Source: Akkermansiaceae bacterium (lineage in GTDB: Bacteria; Verrucomicrobiota; Verrucomicrobiia; Verrucomicrobiales; Akkermansiaceae). Taken from it: a DNA stretch of 33,587 nt. A model generated the notes under the pieces. The model did no database searches and was not told the DNA's origin. It saw only the letters and a list, made by a program, of their open reading frames with translations. Location of the stretch: assembly GCA_017857425.1 (NCBI GenBank), contig JAFMDE010000005.1, positions 1 to 33,587 of the forward strand. Reading direction: 5' to 3'. The position numbers and the translations under genes are program-made. Of the stretch, positions 1 to 11,044 are shown in pieces (positions within the stretch are counted from its first letter, which is position 1; each line of letters opens with the position of its first letter).

Positions 1-2131
1 CCTTCTTGATGGTTTCGTGTAATACCTTGAGCAGGTCCTTCTGAGCTTGAGCTTCGTCATGGGTGAGCTTACTAGACAGAACCCACTCGCCTTCTTGGTT
101 TTGCTCAAAGGCGAGCCGCCAGACTTTGGCGAGGAAACGCGAGACGCCTTCGACCCCTTTCATCTGCCACGGTTTGACTTGTTCAAGTGGGCCCATGAAC
201 ATTTCGTAGAGACGCAGGGCATCGGCACCATACTCGGAGACGACATCATCGGGATTGACGACATTGCCGAGGGACTTGGACATCTTGGCTCCGTCCTCGC
301 CCAGGATAAGACCTTGGTTGACCAGTTTCTGGAAGGGCTCGATGGTAGAGACGTGGCCGAGGTCGTGGAGGACTTTGTGCCAGAAGCGAGCGTAGAGTAA
401 GTGCAGCACGGCGTGTTCGGTGCCACCGACATAAAGGTCAACCATGCCAGTAGCCGAGGAGACATCAGTCGTTCCAGACCAATACTTTTCAGCTTCTTTG
501 GAAATGAATCGATCGGTGTTGCCGGGATCACAGTAACGCATGTAATACCAGCAGGAGCCGGCCCACTGAGGCATGGTGTTGGTTTCACGTTTTGAGCTTT
601 CTGAGTAGTTGATCCAATCAGTGGCTTTGGCCAGCGGACCTTCGGGGGATCCGGTGGGTTTGAAGTCGTCCATCTCAGGCTGCAGCACCGGGAGCTCGGA
701 TTCAGGCACGGCTTGATGGTTGCCGTTTTCCCATAGGATGGGGAAGGGCTCGCCCCAGTAGCGTTGGCGTGAGAACAGCCAATCACGAAGTTTGAAGTTC
801 ACTTTGAAGGTGCCCTTGTTGTTATCGCGCAGCCATTGGATGATGGCTTTCTTGGCATCTTTGGTTTTCATGCCGTCGAGGAAGCCTGAGTTAACAGCGA
901 CTCCATTGCCGGTGAAACCTTGCCAGTCTGAGCCCTTATTGGGCTCGACGACCTGGGTGACGGGAAGTTCAAACTTGTTAGCGAATTCGAAGTCGCGTTC
1001 ATCGTGAGCGGGCACGGCCATGATGGCTCCGGTGCCGTAGCTCATCATCACGTAGTCAGCAATCCAGACAGGTATTTGCTCGCCATTGACAGGGTTGGTG
1101 GCAGTGGCGCCGGTGGGGACTCCAGATTTATCTTTGTTGAGGTCGCCGCGTTCGAGGTCTGACTTGGATGCGCAGGATGCGATGTAGGCATCTACGGCCT
1201 CCTTTTGGGCCGAGGTGGTGATGTCCTGCACGAGCGGGTGCTCCGGAGCGAGGACCATGTAGGTAGCGCCGAAGAGGGTGTCAGGCCGAGTGGTGAAGAC
1301 GGTGACTTGGTGACCTTGGATGTCGAAGTGGACTTCGGCACCGGTGGATTTGCCAATCCAGTTTTTCTGCAGGAGCTTGATGGATTCAGGCCAGTCGAGG
1401 GGCTCAAGCTCGTTGATGAGGCGATCCGCGTATTTGGTGATGCGCAGCATCCATTGGCGTAGCGGCCGGCGCTCGACGGTTTCGCCTTTGGCTTTCCATT
1501 CCTCGATTTCCTCGTTGGCGAGCACGGTTCCCATCGAGGGGGACCAGTTGACTGGAGCTTCATGAATGAAGGCGAGCCGGACATCGTCGATTTGTTCGCG
1601 GCTCCAGCCTTGGGCTTCAAGCTCAGAGACAGGAGCGGCTTTCTGGGTTTCCTCGTTAAAGTAGGAATTGTAAAGCTGCAGGAAAATCCACTGGGTCCAG
1701 CGGACGTAGTTGGGGTCGGTGGTGTTGACTTCGCGGTCCCAGTCATAGCCAAATCCGAGGGACTTGAGTTGGCGCCGGAAGTTATCAATGTTCTGTTCCG
1801 TGGTGATGCGCGGGTGTTGGCCGGTTTTTATGGCGTATTGCTCGGCAGGTAGTCCAAAGGCGTCCCAGCCCATTGGGTGGAGCACGTTGTGACCATTCAT
1901 CTTCTTGTAGCGACCAAGGATGTCTGTAGCGGTGTAGCCCTCGGGGTGTCCTACGTGTAGTCCAGCACCAGACGGGTAGGGGAACATATCAAGAATGAAG
2001 TACTTGGGCTTCGATGCGTCAAAGTCCTCGTCACCCGGGTTTGGGGTGTGGAAAGTTTTGTGCTCATCCCAGTGCTGTTGCCACTTGGATTCGAAGTCGG
2101 CAAAGGGGAATGGTTTACGTTGATCAGACAT
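1..2131 (-). CDS. leuS: Leucyl-tRNA synthetase, 3' end cut by window
   Basis: Class I aminoacyl-tRNA synthetase that charges tRNA-Leu with leucine in the cytoplasm. About 710 residues are visible from the start at 2131; bacterial LeuRS is usually 800-900 residues, so the C-terminal anticodon-binding and tail region lies left of base 1. The HIGH motif appears as HVGH near residues 59-62 after PYPSGAG, and the KMSKS motif appears intact in [10 protein letters not shown] near residue 616. The central region carries the editing-domain signature [12 protein letters not shown] and the following [10 protein letters not shown]. The ATG at 2129-2131 is chosen because the protein begins [10 protein letters not shown] just before the conserved KWQQHW segment. 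There is no Shine-Dalgarno sequence; the leader reads ACATTTAAT. It starts 27 bases after the LURP-one-like gene and may be co-transcribed with it. Very sure of the identity. Confidence 0.97.
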   Translation of the reverse strand, partial: MSDQRKPFPFADFESKWQQHWDEHKTFHTPNPGDEDFDASKPKYFILDMFPYPSGAGLHVGHPEGYTATDILGRYKKMNGHNVLHPMGWDAFGLPAEQYAIKTGQHPRITTEQNIDNFRRQLKSLGFGYDWDREVNTTDPNYVRWTQWIFLQLYNSYFNEETQKAAPVSELEAQGWSREQIDDVRLAFIHEAPVNWSPSMGTVLANEEIEEWKAKGETVERRPLRQWMLRITKYADRLINELEPLDWPESIKLLQKNWIGKSTGAEVHFDIQGHQVTVFTTRPDTLFGATYMVLAPEHPLVQDITTSAQKEAVDAYIASCASKSDLERGDLNKDKSGVPTGATATNPVNGEQIPVWIADYVMMSYGTGAIMAVPAHDERDFEFANKFELPVTQVVEPNKGSDWQGFTGNGVAVNSGFLDGMKTKDAKKAIIQWLRDNNKGTFKVNFKLRDWLFSRQRYWGEPFPILWENGNHQAVPESELPVLQPEMDDFKPTGSPEGPLAKATDWINYSESSKRETNTMPQWAGSCWYYMRYCDPGNTDRFISKEAEKYWSGTTDVSSATGMVDLYVGGTEHAVLHLLYARFWHKVLHDLGHVSTIEPFQKLVNQGLILGEDGAKMSKSLGNVVNPDDVVSEYGADALRLYEMFMGPLEQVKPWQMKGVEGVSRFLAKVWRLAFEQNQEGEWVLSSKLTHDEAQAQKDLLKVLHETIKK

Positions 2132-2158
2132 ATTAAATGTAGAGTAGTGAATGATTCA

Positions 2159-2749
2159 TTAACCGCGATCTCTTTCAAGCAGAAGCAGCATCAGGAAGGA
2201 ATAAATCAGGTTGAGTTCTTCTTGGGGGGTGAGGTCTGCGAGTTTTTCGATAGCGAACTTGCCCTCGAAGAAGGCGGGTTGTTTTTTCACACGCATGACC
2301 GGAGTGCCATCAGGGCGGGCGGCGGTGTAGGCAGGGTGAAGAAAGTAGCCGCTAAGAAATCCGATAATTGGGATGTCACCTAGGATGCTGTCGAAGACTT
2401 TGGTCCAAGGGTTTTCCTCGTGGATACTGAAGTCGGCGGATTCGTCACCCGGGTTGAATACATCATAGCTTGCTCGCCATAGAGACTTTAATCCCCGTCT
2501 GCCTATCGAGCCAATGTCGCTACCCTGTGGATCTGTGAAGAAGTAGCGGGCAGACCAGTCTAGAATTTTGTTCGACTTGATGTTGGCGATCTGCCGGGAC
2601 TTGGATGAGTCGGAGAAGACAATGATATCCTCCTTGAGCTTAAAAAGCTTCTGTTTGACGTAACAGACGGAAGCACCCTGAGCATCGCTGACATAGATCT
2701 GCGGCGCAATCGCCACGATTTTGAAGCTGAGGTTCAGCGGGTAGTTCAT
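2159..2749 (-). CDS. LURP-one/tubby-C-terminal-like domain protein
   Basis: 196-residue protein of unknown function. The pattern of short beta strands (FKIVAIAPQIYVSDAQG, then VCYVKQKLFKLKEDIIVFSD, then a IGSIGRRGLKSLWRASYDVF segment) resembles the LURP-one-related/phospholipid-scramblase beta-barrel fold, with one hydrophobic stretch (IPIIGFLSGYFL) near residue 130. That fold assignment is from overall look only. The frame is open to an ATG at 2791, but I prefer the ATG at 2749 (MNYPLNLSF), because the upstream 14 codons consist of a GC-rich hairpin and read as low-quality protein. It lies between lpdA and leuS on the same strand, with short gaps on both sides. No catalytic motif is visible. 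Confidence 0.7.
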   Translation of the reverse strand: MNYPLNLSFKIVAIAPQIYVSDAQGASVCYVKQKLFKLKEDIIVFSDSSKSRQIANIKSNKILDWSARYFFTDPQGSDIGSIGRRGLKSLWRASYDVFNPGDESADFSIHEENPWTKVFDSILGDIPIIGFLSGYFLHPAYTAARPDGTPVMRVKKQPAFFEGKFAIEKLADLTPQEELNLIYSFLMLLLLERDRG

Positions 2750-2774
2750 GGCGCGATGAGATGTAGGGCTAGCT

Positions 2775-2789
2775 GGGGGCATGGCCCCC
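2775..2789 (-). other. Short GC hairpin between lpdA and the LURP-one-like gene
   Basis: GGGGGC-ATG-GCCCCC: a perfect 6-bp stem with a 3-base loop, 38 bases after the lpdA stop codon. No run of T follows it on the minus strand, so it is not a standard intrinsic terminator. It could protect or attenuate the lpdA transcript. It would be coding if the next gene started at 2791. Confidence 0.4.
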
Positions 2790-2826
2790 ATGATGCATCC
2801 CCAGGGACGACTTAGAAGTGGGTGTC

Positions 2827-4206
2827 CTAGAAGTGGATGGCGTGGCCGTCGGCATCGAGGGTGGCCTCGTGGATAGCTTCTGCGAGCGTTGGGTGGGCGT
2901 GGATGGTGGAGTGGATCTCATCGGTGGTGAGCTCCATCTCGAGGGCGAGTCCCATTTCTGCGATCAGCTCGGTGGCATTGTCCCCAATGATGTGGGCTCC
3001 AAGTAGCTCGCCGTGTTCTTTTCCGAAGATGAGTTTGACAAAGCCTTCGGCGTCAGCGGAGGCCTGGGCCTTGCCGCTGGCAGCGTAAGGGAACTTGCCA
3101 ACCTTGTAATCGATGCCTTCTTCTTTAAGTGCGCGTTCGGTTTTGCCAACCGAGGCGACCTGTGGGTGGCAGTAGGTGCAGCCTGGGAAGTTGCCTAGCT
3201 GACGTGGGGTGTGGCCATCTACAAAAAGGCCTTCGACACACTGAACTGCCTCGAAGCTTGCAGTATGGGCAAGCCAAGGAGGACCTGAAATATCACCACA
3301 GGCGTAAACATTTTCAATAGAGGTCTGGTAGCGGTCATCAACGCTGATGAAACCACGATCATCGAGCTCAGGCTGAATCCCGCCAGGAAGAACGGGAGCA
3401 ACACCAATGGCAACAAGGCAAACGTCGGCGGTGATCGTTTCATTCCCTTTGGGGCCTTCGACATCAATGGATACCGAGTCGCCATTATCTTGGAAGTTTA
3501 CACACTTGGTATCTGTTAGGCTGCGGACTCCTTGTTTGGTGAAGGATTTTTGAAGTTCCTGACCGACTTCTTCATCTTCAACAGGAAGGAGGTTTGACTG
3601 CATCTCGATGATGGTGACCTTGGTGCCGTATGCGTTGTAAACGTAGGCAAACTCAACGCCAATTGCGCCAGCGCCAATGATGACCATGCTCGCTGGTTGT
3701 TTTTTGAGAACCATGGCTTCCTTGGAGCTGATGACGGAAGTGCCATTGAATGGGAGTGGTGGAAGTTCACGACTTTTGCATCCAGTGGCAACTAGGATGT
3801 TGGCAGCTTCGTGGAGCTGCTTGGAGCCGTCAGCGGCAGTGACCTCGACATGATTGCTATCTATGAGGTCTCCAAAGCCTCGGATATAGTCGACTTTGTT
3901 TTTCTTAAAGAGGAACTCGATACCGCCTGCGAGGCGTTCTGAGACTTGGCGTGAGCGGCCAACGACCTTTGACCAATCGTAGGATAGATTATCGAAAGAA
4001 ATACCGAAGGTGTCTGCTTTTTTAGTTAGCGTTTGGTAGAGTTCAGCATTCTTGAGAAGTGCCTTGGTAGGAATGCAGCCCCAGTTGAGGCAGGTGCCTC
4101 CAGCGCGGTCCGCTTCGATAACGGCAACATTTTTTCCGAGTTGGGCAGCGCGAATGGCTCCGACATATCCGGCAGGGCCGCCGCCGATGACAATGAGATC
4201 ATACAT
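2827..4206 (-). CDS. lpdA: Dihydrolipoyl dehydrogenase (E3)
   Basis: FAD flavoprotein disulfide oxidoreductase that reoxidises dihydrolipoamide in pyruvate/2-oxoglutarate dehydrogenase or glycine cleavage complexes, reducing NAD. 459 residues, the normal family length. The N-terminal FAD dinucleotide fold shows GGGPAGYVGAIRAAQLG, followed by the redox disulfide GGTCLNWGCIPTKALL (two cysteines five apart, near residues 39-44). The NAD fold has GAGAIGVEFA, a second FAD contact reads YACGDISG, and the C-terminal dimer domain has the catalytic HAHPTLAEAIHEA. No E1 or E2 gene is adjacent, so this looks like a stand-alone shared E3. The start follows CTACTAATACC with no Shine-Dalgarno sequence. The 114-base gap upstream of the start carries a TTGACA hexamer but no convincing matched -10. 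Confidence 0.97.
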   Translation of the reverse strand: MYDLIVIGGGPAGYVGAIRAAQLGKNVAVIEADRAGGTCLNWGCIPTKALLKNAELYQTLTKKADTFGISFDNLSYDWSKVVGRSRQVSERLAGGIEFLFKKNKVDYIRGFGDLIDSNHVEVTAADGSKQLHEAANILVATGCKSRELPPLPFNGTSVISSKEAMVLKKQPASMVIIGAGAIGVEFAYVYNAYGTKVTIIEMQSNLLPVEDEEVGQELQKSFTKQGVRSLTDTKCVNFQDNGDSVSIDVEGPKGNETITADVCLVAIGVAPVLPGGIQPELDDRGFISVDDRYQTSIENVYACGDISGPPWLAHTASFEAVQCVEGLFVDGHTPRQLGNFPGCTYCHPQVASVGKTERALKEEGIDYKVGKFPYAASGKAQASADAEGFVKLIFGKEHGELLGAHIIGDNATELIAEMGLALEMELTTDEIHSTIHAHPTLAEAIHEATLDADGHAIHF

Positions 4207-4319
4207 GGTATTAGTAGACAGTTGGTGTTAGAAAATAGAGAGGGTGGCTAATCTGAATAGCCGCAGAAAGGTGGGCAGAAACGGGATAGATTGTCAATGT
4301 TTGGGGGGTGGAGGGCATG

Positions 4320-4345
4320 AAAAAGCCAGCCTGCGGGCTGGCTTG
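4320..4345 (-). terminator. Intrinsic terminator of icd
   Basis: On the minus strand AGCCAGCC-CGCA-GGCTGGCT, a perfect 8-bp GC-rich stem with a tetraloop, followed by a run of T (the A run at 4320-4325). It lies 38 bases past the icd stop and separates icd from lpdA. Confidence 0.9.
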
Positions 4346-4382
4346 ATTGAGTAAGAGGGCTGAGCTGGGTGATATCGAGGGG

Positions 4383-6605
<2,223 letters not shown>

Positions 6606-6735
6606 TTAAAGGAACCTGCGATGAGGTCAATGTTATTCCTTTAAGCTTCATGCTCTGAGGCCAAAAACCTCAATTTCTCAGCGGAAATCCGCCCAACAAA
6701 TTTAATCTCAACTAAGTATGACTGGCTGACGGGCG

Positions 6736-7536
6736 TCAAAGCCAAGCCAGGCAGCATATACTGTGATGATTATGTTCCCAAGTGTGGGCGTTTTTAATAA
6801 GTTGCTGCAGGTAGGCGATGGCATCGCTGACAGCCTCTGTCATTTCCTTCTTGTGGGCTAGGCCCGCGGTGATGGCGGCAGATAGGGTGCATCCGGTGCC
6901 GTGCATGCCGTCGGGTAGTGCAATGTATGGATGCCGAAAGTGATGAGCGTGGTCAGCATGCCATAATACGTCGAGACGCTCGGCATCACCTGACAAGTGC
7001 CCGCCTTTGACAAGACATGAGATTCCATAGCATTGGGCAATATCACGAGCGGCTGTGACAAGCTCGTCTTCAGATTGAATGCTGCGTTGTAGAATGGCTT
7101 CAGCTTCAGGGATGTTGGGGGTGACCAGTGTTGCCAAGGGAAGTAGTTGATGGGTCAAGGCGTGAAGTGTGTTTTCCTCTGTCAGGCTTGAGCCTGTTGA
7201 GGCGATCATCACGGGATCAACAACGAGCGGAATCCCGCTTTTTATCAATACCTTTGCCACACTATGAATGCTCGCTTGTGATGGTAGCAGTCCCGTTTTG
7301 GCAGCGCTAATGGGATAACTCTCTGAGAGAATGTTGAGCTGGGCCTCGAGTGTCGATTCTTGAACCTGTTCGATATGGCGCACCTCTAGCGGTGTCTCGG
7401 CAACGATGCAAGTCACCGCACTGAGGCCTTGAACGCGGTGGTTGAGAAATGTTTTCAGGTCCGCCTGGATGCCTGCCCCGCCAGAACAGTCTGAACCGGC
7501 GATGGTCAGGGCTACTGGGATATGGTTGCTATCCAT
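6736..7536 (-). CDS. thiD: Hydroxymethylpyrimidine/phosphomethylpyrimidine kinase
   Basis: Bifunctional ribokinase-fold kinase that phosphorylates HMP and then HMP-P, providing the pyrimidine half of thiamine pyrophosphate. 266 residues, normal length. The N-terminal signature [20 protein letters not shown] binds the pyrimidine, [14 protein letters not shown] is the middle conserved strand, and the C-terminal [18 protein letters not shown] carries the anion hole and catalytic region (the usual DTHGTGC has changed Asp-Thr to Gly-Met). No other thiamine gene and no TPP riboswitch-like structure is seen nearby. The upstream neighbour is the toroid protein gene, ending 42 bases before this start, so transcription may continue from there. 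Confidence 0.93.
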   Translation of the reverse strand: MDSNHIPVALTIAGSDCSGGAGIQADLKTFLNHRVQGLSAVTCIVAETPLEVRHIEQVQESTLEAQLNILSESYPISAAKTGLLPSQASIHSVAKVLIKSGIPLVVDPVMIASTGSSLTEENTLHALTHQLLPLATLVTPNIPEAEAILQRSIQSEDELVTAARDIAQCYGISCLVKGGHLSGDAERLDVLWHADHAHHFRHPYIALPDGMHGTGCTLSAAITAGLAHKKEMTEAVSDAIAYLQQLIKNAHTWEHNHHSICCLAWL

Positions 7537-7578
7537 TTGAGCGCTGCTGGGACAAGGCCAAGTCGGCCAATGTCATGG

Positions 7579-9033
7579 CTATCGTGTTTTCAGACCTGTA
7601 GCAGGCAGGAAACGGTAATAGACCTCAAGCATGAACGTTGCCAGGCAGGTGGCCATGTGTGGGCCGTTGGCTCCGTGGTGGACTTTTTCTCCACGCCACC
7701 ATGATCCATCCTCATTTTGTGCTGCGAGTAATTTGTCTCGGAATAGCGCATTGTAATCGTCCCAATCATCGCCGCCTCGGTTGATCATCGCCTGAGCGTT
7801 ATAATAATGATAGTAGAGGTTAGAGCTTTCATCCTCCCAATCAAATTCAGTGTTTTTTCTGATGTATTTAATGCCATCGCGAACGACTGAATCACTGCTC
7901 TTGTCCCACATTTGGTAGGCAAGCACACCTCCGCCTGTCAGCTCCGGACTTCTTGAGGCACTCTTTCTGTAACCAATGGCTCCGTTACTTCCTTGCACGT
8001 CCGCAAGGTAATCAAGAGCGTTATCAATGACCTTGTCGAAAGACTTCTTTTCCCACAGTCCTGTATGTTTACAGGCTTTCAGTGCCTGGATTTGCCAAAA
8101 GCCCACTGAGTTATCACCATCATCTGAGCCTGCATCAAAGTTGTAGACCCAGCCGCCACTGCGGGCTTGGCCCTCCATGATGGCATCGCCTGCTTGTTTG
8201 GTGACTGTGTCGAGATTGGGAATATTGATGCCAAGCTTATTGCAGAAGGTGTAGGCCTCAGCTAAAGCGTAGGTAGCGATGCCGTGTTCATATACCCATC
8301 CATGACCCTTAGAGCCATCGCGGAGCAGGCCATTATCTTTCATGCCTTTATCGACGAGGTATAAAATGCCTCTGGTAACAGAGTCACCAAATTCTTCAGA
8401 GTTTGGGGTTTCGCAATGTCCAAGGTAGGCAAGGACGGAAAAACCTGTCATTGCGACCCTGTATTTGGCTTCCCAACTGCCATCGGGGTTTTGTTTGCTT
8501 TTGATCCAGCGCAGAGCCTTCATCACGGCTTCCTCACATTCTTCGTTGCCGCCGTTGTTGGCGAGTCGTTGCAGGCGGTCTTCTTTTGAGCATCGCTCAC
8601 GCATGGTTGCGGGTATGCTTGAAAATCCAGCACCATCTTCTTCTGCGGTTCCCCAGCCATCTCCAAAGTCATTGCCATCGCCAAAATCAGCAGACGGATC
8701 GGGCGTGTCCACATCAGGTATAGGAACGGCGGTGAGGGAGGTTGTATTGGCGGCGATCACTTTGGCCATTGAGCTCGATGGTGCTGAAGGTTTGCGCTCT
8801 ACGGCACGCGTCATTTCCCGTTTGGTGATTTTTTGCTCATCTTCTGCACCGGACTGGTAGGAGACGATTTCCGGGGTGAAGGTCTCAACCGTTGGTAGCA
8901 GAATCCAGAGCAGGAGAATACCAATGAGCACCACGGATAGAATGGAGATGATGATACTCGTAATGGTAGAATTGCGCTGCTGGGCACGGAGGCGTGCCTC
9001 AGCTTCTGGTGATAGTTGTGCGTGTAGGCTCAT
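7579..9033 (-). CDS. Membrane-anchored squalene-cyclase-like toroid protein
   Basis: 484 residues from the chosen ATG at 9033 (MSLHAQLSPEAEARLRAQQR); the frame is open to 9102 but that extension looks non-protein-like. One membrane helix (about residues 25-45, TSIIISILSVVLIGILLLWI) is followed by a low-complexity, Asp/Gly-rich spacer and then alpha/alpha-toroid repeats with the QN/GSW signature: ALRWIKSKQNPDGSWEAKY, EGQARSGGWVYNFDAG, YLADVQGSNGAIGYR, KLLAAQNEDGSWWRGE. Such prenyltransferase/squalene-oxidase repeats are common in Planctomycetes and Verrucomicrobia proteins of unknown role. The class II cyclase motif DxDD is not present in its usual setting, so terpene cyclisation is unlikely; a periplasmic structural or binding role is more plausible. 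No function is claimed. Confidence 0.85.
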   Translation of the reverse strand: MSLHAQLSPEAEARLRAQQRNSTITSIIISILSVVLIGILLLWILLPTVETFTPEIVSYQSGAEDEQKITKREMTRAVERKPSAPSSSMAKVIAANTTSLTAVPIPDVDTPDPSADFGDGNDFGDGWGTAEEDGAGFSSIPATMRERCSKEDRLQRLANNGGNEECEEAVMKALRWIKSKQNPDGSWEAKYRVAMTGFSVLAYLGHCETPNSEEFGDSVTRGILYLVDKGMKDNGLLRDGSKGHGWVYEHGIATYALAEAYTFCNKLGINIPNLDTVTKQAGDAIMEGQARSGGWVYNFDAGSDDGDNSVGFWQIQALKACKHTGLWEKKSFDKVIDNALDYLADVQGSNGAIGYRKSASRSPELTGGGVLAYQMWDKSSDSVVRDGIKYIRKNTEFDWEDESSNLYYHYYNAQAMINRGGDDWDDYNALFRDKLLAAQNEDGSWWRGEKVHHGANGPHMATCLATFMLEVYYRFLPATGLKTR

Positions 9034-9171
9034 GGTTGTAGAAAGCGCAGGATATAGGAGGTAGGGAGGGAGCTGGTTTAAATTGTCGCAAGAACAATAC
9101 AAGTCAATCTAAGCGAGCTGAGTGTTTTTTCCAGCGTAAAAGTATGGTTTTTAGGAAACTTTGTTCTGCGT

Positions 9172-9187
9172 GTATGCCATGGCATAC
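9172..9187. promoter_or_regulatory. 16-bp perfect palindrome in divergent intergenic region
   Basis: GTATGCCATGGCATAC is perfectly self-complementary. It sits in the 243-base gap between the divergently transcribed toroid-protein and Gfo/Idh/MocA genes, and is followed directly by a second palindrome, ACTGGCCAGT (9186-9195). This geometry suits a dimeric repressor acting on both promoters, but no regulator is identified. The rest of the gap holds nothing I can name. Confidence 0.45.
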
Positions 9188-9276
9188 TGGCCAGTCTGGT
9201 ATAAGTGAAGATTGTGATGTGTAGAGCCTGACCATGAGCCTTGCCATCGCCGAGAGATTCGATTAGGTCTGTGCGC

Positions 9277-10188
9277 ATGAAATTACGTGCAGGAGTTGCG
9301 GGGGCAGGAGCGATGGGCAGGAACCATGCGAGGGTTTTTTCCCTTTTAGATGGTGTCGATCTGGTGGCAATCTATGACCGGGATAAGTCTCTGGCCGAGT
9401 CGGTCGCGGCCGAATTTGGTGCCGTGGCTGTTGATTCGCTGGATAAGTTCGCTGAGACCGTTGACGCAGCTACCGTTGCCGTTCCCACCATTGCCCACAG
9501 AGAGGTAGGTTGTCAGCTCATGGAAAAAGGCGTGCATGTCCTTATGGAAAAGCCCATTGCCGATTCACTGGATGATGCGCGCGCATTGATTGAAACTTCA
9601 CAGCGGTGCGGGAAAATACTTCAGGTAGGTCATATTGAACGTTTCAATCCAGTCATGAAGGAATTGGAGGACCGACTCACAGAGCCAACGTTTATCGAAG
9701 CTCACCGGCTTTCACCATTTCCAAACCGAAGCATCGATATCGGCGTGGTGCTGGATCTCATGATTCATGATTTGGAGATCATTTTACACCTGGTAAAATC
9801 TCCCGTTGAGAGTGTCGATGCGGTTGGTGTGCCGGTGATGACTTCTCGTGAGGATATTGCCAATGCGCGTATACGGTTTGAGAATGGTTGCGTGGCGAAT
9901 GTGACCTCAAGCCGAATCAGTCCTGAGAGAATGCGCAAGATCAGAGTGTTTCAGGGGGATTGTTATTTGTCACTCGACTACCAAGAGCAGAGCGCTGAAA
10001 TGTATCGCATGGGTGCGGCTGGTATTGAAAAAGTGGAGGTGAATGTAGAAAAAGGTGAACCCCTTAAACGTGAGTTGGCGGCTTTTGTCGAATGCGCTCG
10101 CGTTGGTTCTGCACCCGCAGTTTCAGGGCAGCAAGGAGCCGCAGCGCTCGACCTCGCGCTTGAGATTACCAATTTAATCAATCGGTAA
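9277..10188 (+). CDS. Gfo/Idh/MocA family NAD(P)-dependent oxidoreductase
   Basis: 303-residue sugar-type dehydrogenase. The N-terminal Rossmann fold reads AGVAGAGAMGRNHARVFS with the nucleotide-specificity Asp in AIYDRD. The family signature EKPIADSLDDAR supplies the catalytic Lys, and the C-terminal domain has GHIERFNPVMKEL and IHDLEIILHLV. I choose the ATG at 9277 (MKLRAGVAGAGAMG) because it begins two residues before the Rossmann strand; the ATG-less extension to 9241 adds an unlikely tail. Members act on nucleotide sugars, inositols or similar; the substrate cannot be read from sequence. It precedes rex by 74 bases on the same strand. Confidence 0.9.
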   Translation: MKLRAGVAGAGAMGRNHARVFSLLDGVDLVAIYDRDKSLAESVAAEFGAVAVDSLDKFAETVDAATVAVPTIAHREVGCQLMEKGVHVLMEKPIADSLDDARALIETSQRCGKILQVGHIERFNPVMKELEDRLTEPTFIEAHRLSPFPNRSIDIGVVLDLMIHDLEIILHLVKSPVESVDAVGVPVMTSREDIANARIRFENGCVANVTSSRISPERMRKIRVFQGDCYLSLDYQEQSAEMYRMGAAGIEKVEVNVEKGEPLKRELAAFVECARVGSAPAVSGQQGAAALDLALEITNLINR

Positions 10189-10262
10189 TTCATTGAAATC
10201 GGGTGTTGCTCGGGATCGTTTCACTTCTTGACCTGGGTGGATCCGTTGCTCATGCTTAGTCT

Positions 10263-10889
10263 GTGGATAAAGTTGAAATACCGCAAAAGTCAATTTACCG
10301 GATATCGCTGTATGGCCGCTGTTTAGAGCGGCTGCACGAGAATGGCCGGGAAATGGTCAGCTCTGCGGCCTTGGCTACTGCAGCAGGAGTGAAGCCATCT
10401 CAGCTGAGACGTGATTTGGCATACTTCGGCACTTTTGGAACCCGTGGCAGAGGTTATCCCGTAGAGGCCCTTCGCAAGGCTATCCACGAAGGTCTGGGTC
10501 GGGCTAAATTTCAGCCCGTGATTATGGTAGGAGCAGGGAATTTAGGGCGCGCTTTGCTAAGATACGACGGCTTTAAAAAAGAGGGTTACGAAATGTTAGC
10601 GGCATTTGACTCTGCAGCCGAAAGCTTGCGAGATAGAGATATTCCTGTGCCCTTGCATTCGACAGATGGGATGGAAGATTTTATCAGGGAGAATAAAGTT
10701 CAAATGGCTGTGCTGTGCGTTCCTGCGAACTTTGCTCAGCAAGTTGCTAACAATCTCATTCAAGCGGGCATACAAGGCATTCTTAATTTCTCACCAGTCG
10801 TACTTGAAGTGCCCGCTGAGGTGACAGTGAACAACGTAGATTTGGCCCTTGAGCTTGAAAACTTAAATTACTTTATACGCCGAAAGTAA
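10263..10889 (+). CDS. rex: Redox-sensing transcriptional repressor Rex
   Basis: Dimeric repressor that senses the NADH/NAD ratio and controls fermentation and respiration genes. 208 residues, typical length. The N-terminal winged helix shows IYRISLYGRCLERL and the highly conserved recognition segment GVKPSQLRRDLAYFGTFGTRG. The C-terminal Rossmann domain shows VGAGNLGRALLRY and AAFDSAAES, with the domain-swap helix ALELENLNYFIRRK at the end. The start is a GTG; the nearby ATG at 10252 is in another frame. A weak promoter, TTGACC (10228-10233), 17 bases, CATGCT, would put transcription start almost at the GTG. I found no convincing Rex operator (TTGTGA-N6-TCACAA type) in its own upstream region or elsewhere in the window. 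Confidence 0.95.
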   Translation: MDKVEIPQKSIYRISLYGRCLERLHENGREMVSSAALATAAGVKPSQLRRDLAYFGTFGTRGRGYPVEALRKAIHEGLGRAKFQPVIMVGAGNLGRALLRYDGFKKEGYEMLAAFDSAAESLRDRDIPVPLHSTDGMEDFIRENKVQMAVLCVPANFAQQVANNLIQAGIQGILNFSPVVLEVPAEVTVNNVDLALELENLNYFIRRK

Positions 10890-11044
10890 AACAATCGAAT
10901 CAGAGCTATTCAAGTTTGTTCCGTGTGGTTTGGGCTGAGGTAGTTCAGTTGGCTTTTTTCTTTTCATCCTGGTTAAAGAGCGTATCCCTTCGTCATCCAT
11001 CTCAACGAGATAAACAGGGAATTCCAAATACGCCCAAATAAGCT

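Noticed and set aside
160-786. 208-codon minus-strand frame within leuS
   Set aside because: Out of frame with the conserved LeuRS sequence that spans the same bases.
4207-4320. TTGACA hexamer as lpdA promoter
   Set aside because: No -10 box at proper spacing; best T/A-rich candidate (TATTCA) is about 32 bases away.
6655-6692. Small hairpins TGAGG/CCTCA and GCGGA/TCCGC between thiD and icd as a terminator or riboswitch
   Set aside because: Stems are only 5 bp, with no T run and no conserved riboswitch sequence.
9143-9223. 26-codon plus-strand frame with CxxC in the 9034-9276 gap
   Set aside because: Much of it is formed by the palindromes at 9172-9195; no ribosome binding site or family resemblance.
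10931-10960. tRNA-like stretch GTAGTTCAGTTGG after rex
   Set aside because: Resembles a tRNA D-arm, but there is no anticodon arm, no T-loop GGTTCRA and no acceptor pairing nearby. Also considered as a rex terminator (T-rich after it), but the stem is only CTGA/TCAG.
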